NCBI GenBank assembly: GCA_002316345.1
Contig: DCDI01000113.1
Coordinates: 1 to 7,676 of the forward strand
Length of the DNA stretch: 7,676 nucleotides
Origin: Phyllobacteriaceae bacterium UBA1059
GTDB taxonomy: Bacteria; Pseudomonadota; Alphaproteobacteria; Rhizobiales; Rhizobiaceae
Reading direction: 5' to 3'
Shown here in pieces: positions 6,173 through 7,676 of this stretch (the stretch's first letter is position 1; every line of letters begins with the position of its first letter). Under the pieces are notes generated by a model. It was not told the origin of the DNA. It ran no database searches and saw only the letters and a list, made by a program, of their open reading frames with translations. The translations under genes and the position numbers were made by a program.

Positions 6173-6197
6173 GCAGGTTCCTTACCATCACACCTGC
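6173..6197 (-). promoter_or_regulatory. Inverted repeat around the Shine-Dalgarno of the CBS-domain gene
   Basis: On the minus strand GCAGGT (6197-6192) and ACCTGC (6178-6173) form a 6-bp stem with a 13-base loop, ending directly before the ATG. The AAGGA ribosome binding site (6183-6179) forms the 3' end of the loop. The fold could influence initiation, but a 6-bp stem of this kind can also arise by chance. Confidence 0.4.
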
Positions 6198-6266
6198 TGC
6201 GATGCGAAGTGGGAATCCTGCAAGAACTTCTGGGATGGTGGATGGTTTCCGATCTACCACAGCGTC

Positions 6267-7043
6267 TCAACGGCAGGCACGGTAGCCGTTCCGGCGCTCC
6301 TTGATGTCGAAGTGGAAGTGGTCTGCATGATCGGCATTGTAGCCGGGGCCGAGTACGGTTGTGAAATAGGAGCAGCCGTCGGCACGCACCGTGTTGAGGA
6401 GACCGCGGGCGCGGAAAGCGAACAGGCCCTGCTTCTGCACCTTGATGTCGCGGCCGTTCTTCAACTCAATGCGCATGACATCGAGCGCGTTGCCCTTGGA
6501 GTGCTCGGACGCAACCGTCGTGCCTGCAATGCGGCGGCAGGAATAGCTTGAACCCTGGTGGATGGTCTTCACGCCCGACCAATAGCGAGAACGTGCGTTC
6601 GGCGCGAGCTCGTCCTTGGTCCAGGTCGCGAAAGCCAGCGCCATGTCGCAAGTCAGCGTGGCTGCAGGCTTCATCTCGATATTGCCGGAAAAGCCCATCA
6701 GCTTGACCGGGTAGTCGATGCGGCAGGAGCCGCCATCATTGATGGGTTGGAGATCCTGGTAGGCCACGCCCATGCGCTTCAGCGCGCGTCGGCACGCAAC
6801 TTCCTCCGCAGGCATGCTGGCCGTGCCGGCGCTCGACATCGGCAAGCTCATGCGGGGATAGCCGACCATCATCGGGTTGGATGGGACCAGACGCTGCATG
6901 CCGGTTGTTCTGCTGCTGGAGCGGCTTGTCTCGCCGCGGTTGCCGCATGCCGACAGGCCGAGCAGCGCGAGTGCTGCCGTAAGCAGTGTTGCGTGGCGGG
7001 CGATGGTCGAAGCGCGCGAGCGGGAAAGGGGACGGGACAGCAT
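6267..7043 (-). CDS. Extensin-like C-terminal domain lipoprotein (LAS-type metallopeptidase fold)
   Basis: The 258-residue product starts with a basic n-region, a hydrophobic stretch (LLTAALALLGLSAC) and a lipobox LSAC with Cys33, so it should be a lipoprotein anchored in the periplasm. A Ser/Met/Pro-rich linker runs to about residue 78. The rest matches the extensin-like C-terminal family: SCRIDYPVKL (106-115), SEHSKGNALDVM (179-190) and DHADHFHFDI (238-247). H181 and D188 form an HX6D motif, and H242/H244 the HXH motif of LAS metallopeptidases (D-Ala-D-Ala carboxypeptidase and relatives), suggesting zinc binding and peptidoglycan peptide cleavage; activity is inferred. Six further cysteines (84, 107, 132, 169, 224, 257) probably form disulfides. 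AAGGG at 7051-7055 is the ribosome binding site, inside a short self-complementary stretch. A paralogue lies directly upstream on the same strand. Confidence 0.88.
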   Translation of the reverse strand: MLSRPLSRSRASTIARHATLLTAALALLGLSACGNRGETSRSSSRTTGMQRLVPSNPMMVGYPRMSLPMSSAGTASMPAEEVACRRALKRMGVAYQDLQPINDGGSCRIDYPVKLMGFSGNIEMKPAATLTCDMALAFATWTKDELAPNARSRYWSGVKTIHQGSSYSCRRIAGTTVASEHSKGNALDVMRIELKNGRDIKVQKQGLFAFRARGLLNTVRADGCSYFTTVLGPGYNADHADHFHFDIKERRNGYRACR

Positions 7044-7212
7044 CGGAGTTCCCTTGAAGGAAACGTCCGAGACTAGGATGCAAGGGTAAAGGAAGCCTCA
7101 GGCCGGATCTTCAGGCCTGTGTCGACAATGAGGCGAGCTTAGCCAGAACAAGGACTTAGCGGGTGGTCCGCAACCTTTGATTCACCATGATGAAACTTTG
7201 AATCAATGTTGC
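7044..7212. other. Intergenic region between the two extensin-like genes
   Basis: This 169-base gap separates two genes on the minus strand. It contains an AT-rich inverted repeat (7177-7206) next to the upstream gene's stop, a CAGGCC-N9-GGCCTG inverted repeat around 7099-7119, and the AAGGG ribosome binding site (7051-7055). A CTTGTT/CATTGT pair on the minus strand could be a weak promoter. No clear intrinsic terminator (stem plus T-run) is seen, so read-through from one paralogue to the next is possible. Confidence 0.4.
7177..7206. repeat. Inverted repeat TTGATTCA-N14-TGAATCAA
   Basis: Two perfect 8-base arms (7177-7184 and 7199-7206) flank a 14-base spacer, seven bases past the stop of the second extensin-like gene. 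The stem is AT-rich and no T-run follows on the minus strand, so terminator function is doubtful. It could be a dyad binding site or a weak 3' hairpin. Confidence 0.45.
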
Positions 7213-7676
7213 TTATTGGCAGAAGGTCACGCCGGGCCGCCGGTCGGCCAGATCGAGATGGAAATGGTTGGCGTGATCGGAGTCCGATCCCGGTCCCAGC
7301 ACGGTGGTGAAGGGTCCGCAGGCGGCGGCACGCACTTCGGCCAGGAAATCGGCTTCAGCCTTGTCGGTGGTTTTCTCGACCACCACCGAGCGGCCGTCCG
7401 CCAAGGTGAAACTCATGATGTCGATGGCGTTTCCGAGGGCATGTTCGGACAATTTCTGGGTGCCGTGCCGTGGCCGGCACACATAGCCTGATCCGTTCGC
7501 CATGGCGGTGATGTCCGTCTTCAGATGCTTCTGCGCGGCTTCCTTGACCTTGGTCTGCAGGAACTTGGCCATGGTCAGAGAAACCGAGCAATTCGCTACG
7601 ACAGAAGGCTCGACCTTGATGCCGCCGCCGAAGTTGGAGATCGAGACGGGATAGGGCATCGAACAGCCGTCCTCAG
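7213..7676 (-). CDS. Extensin-like C-terminal domain protein, paralogue of the adjacent gene (5' end outside window)
   Basis: The frame is open from the right window edge to a TAA at 7213-7215. An ATG at 7659 is internal: the codons before it read EDGCS, matching GGSC before YPVKL in the neighbouring protein, so the true start lies beyond the window. About 154 residues of the C-terminal domain are visible. They include SEHALGNAIDIM with the HX6D zinc pair, TVLGPGSDSDHANHFHLDL with the HXH motif, and five cysteines (DGCS, ANCS, YVCRP, AACGPF, TFCQ) that align one for one with those of the gene at 6267-7043. The same LAS-type metallopeptidase fold is inferred, presumably periplasmic, but the signal peptide is not visible. 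The two sequences are clearly diverged, so this is an old duplication or a recruited paralogue rather than a recent copy. Confidence 0.88.
   Translation of the reverse strand, partial: EDGCSMPYPVSISNFGGGIKVEPSVVANCSVSLTMAKFLQTKVKEAAQKHLKTDITAMANGSGYVCRPRHGTQKLSEHALGNAIDIMSFTLADGRSVVVEKTTDKAEADFLAEVRAAACGPFTTVLGPGSDSDHANHFHLDLADRRPGVTFCQ

Noticed and set aside
6233..6246. Tandem 7-base direct repeat GGATGGT x2 in the gap between the extensin-like and CBS-domain genes
   Set aside because: Two short copies in a GC-rich gap are expected by chance, and there is no further copy.
1..7676. Signs of a mobile element, CRISPR array, toxin-antitoxin pair or phage genes
   Set aside because: No transposase, integrase, regular repeat-spacer pattern, terminal repeats or tRNA was found. 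All long frames on the coding strands belong to ordinary metabolic, regulatory or envelope families.

Overview
The window reads as an ordinary chromosomal segment of a high-GC alphaproteobacterium, most likely Rhizobiales and probably Rhizobiaceae. This rests on gene content (GMC oxidoreductase with an acid-sugar dehydratase relative, YciA thioesterase, DUF21/CBS hemolysin-like protein, extensin-like C-terminal proteins) and on GC-rich codon use. It is an inference; there is no rRNA or other taxonomic marker. Coding density is very high. No mobile element, CRISPR array, tRNA or rRNA was seen.

Layout from left to right. (1) 1-287 (+): the 3' end of an NAD(P)-dependent epimerase/dehydratase-type gene. 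(2) 284-1501 (-): a mandelate racemase/muconate lactonizing enzyme family protein (enolase superfamily), which converges on the first gene and shares a CTAG with it as overlapping stops. (3) 1511-3127 (-): a GMC flavoprotein oxidoreductase, transcribed just ahead of the enolase-superfamily gene and tightly coupled to it. (4) 3292-3675 (+): a YciA-type acyl-CoA thioesterase. (5) 3672-4052 (-): an HxlR-family regulator, again convergent with its neighbour through a CTAG. (6) 4211-4834 (+): an NAD(P)H-dependent FMN reductase-like flavoprotein, divergent from the regulator. A 17-bp palindrome and a degenerate second copy lie between them. (7) A UUCG-loop bidirectional terminator at 4833-4860. (8) 4868-6172 (-): a DUF21/CBS/CorC_HlyC membrane protein. 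(9) 6267-7043 (-): a lipoprotein with an extensin-like C-terminal, LAS-type metallopeptidase domain. (10) 7213 to the window edge (-): a second, 5'-truncated extensin-like paralogue.

How the parts may work together. The GMC oxidoreductase and the enolase-superfamily protein form a two-gene operon that plausibly oxidises and then dehydrates or isomerises a sugar-derived or other hydroxy acid. The convergent epimerase/dehydrogenase may belong to the same catabolic cluster, which continues to the left. The regulator and flavin reductase form a self-contained divergent module resembling thiol/quinone-responsive HxlR systems. The two extensin-like genes and the CBS-domain membrane protein are envelope functions on one strand.

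I found no clearly undescribed system. The points most worth a second look are the enolase-superfamily protein, which lacks the usual Asp metal ligand and dyad Asp, the HxlR-reductase operator architecture, the tandem extensin-like paralogues, and the concentration of CTAG at stop codons.
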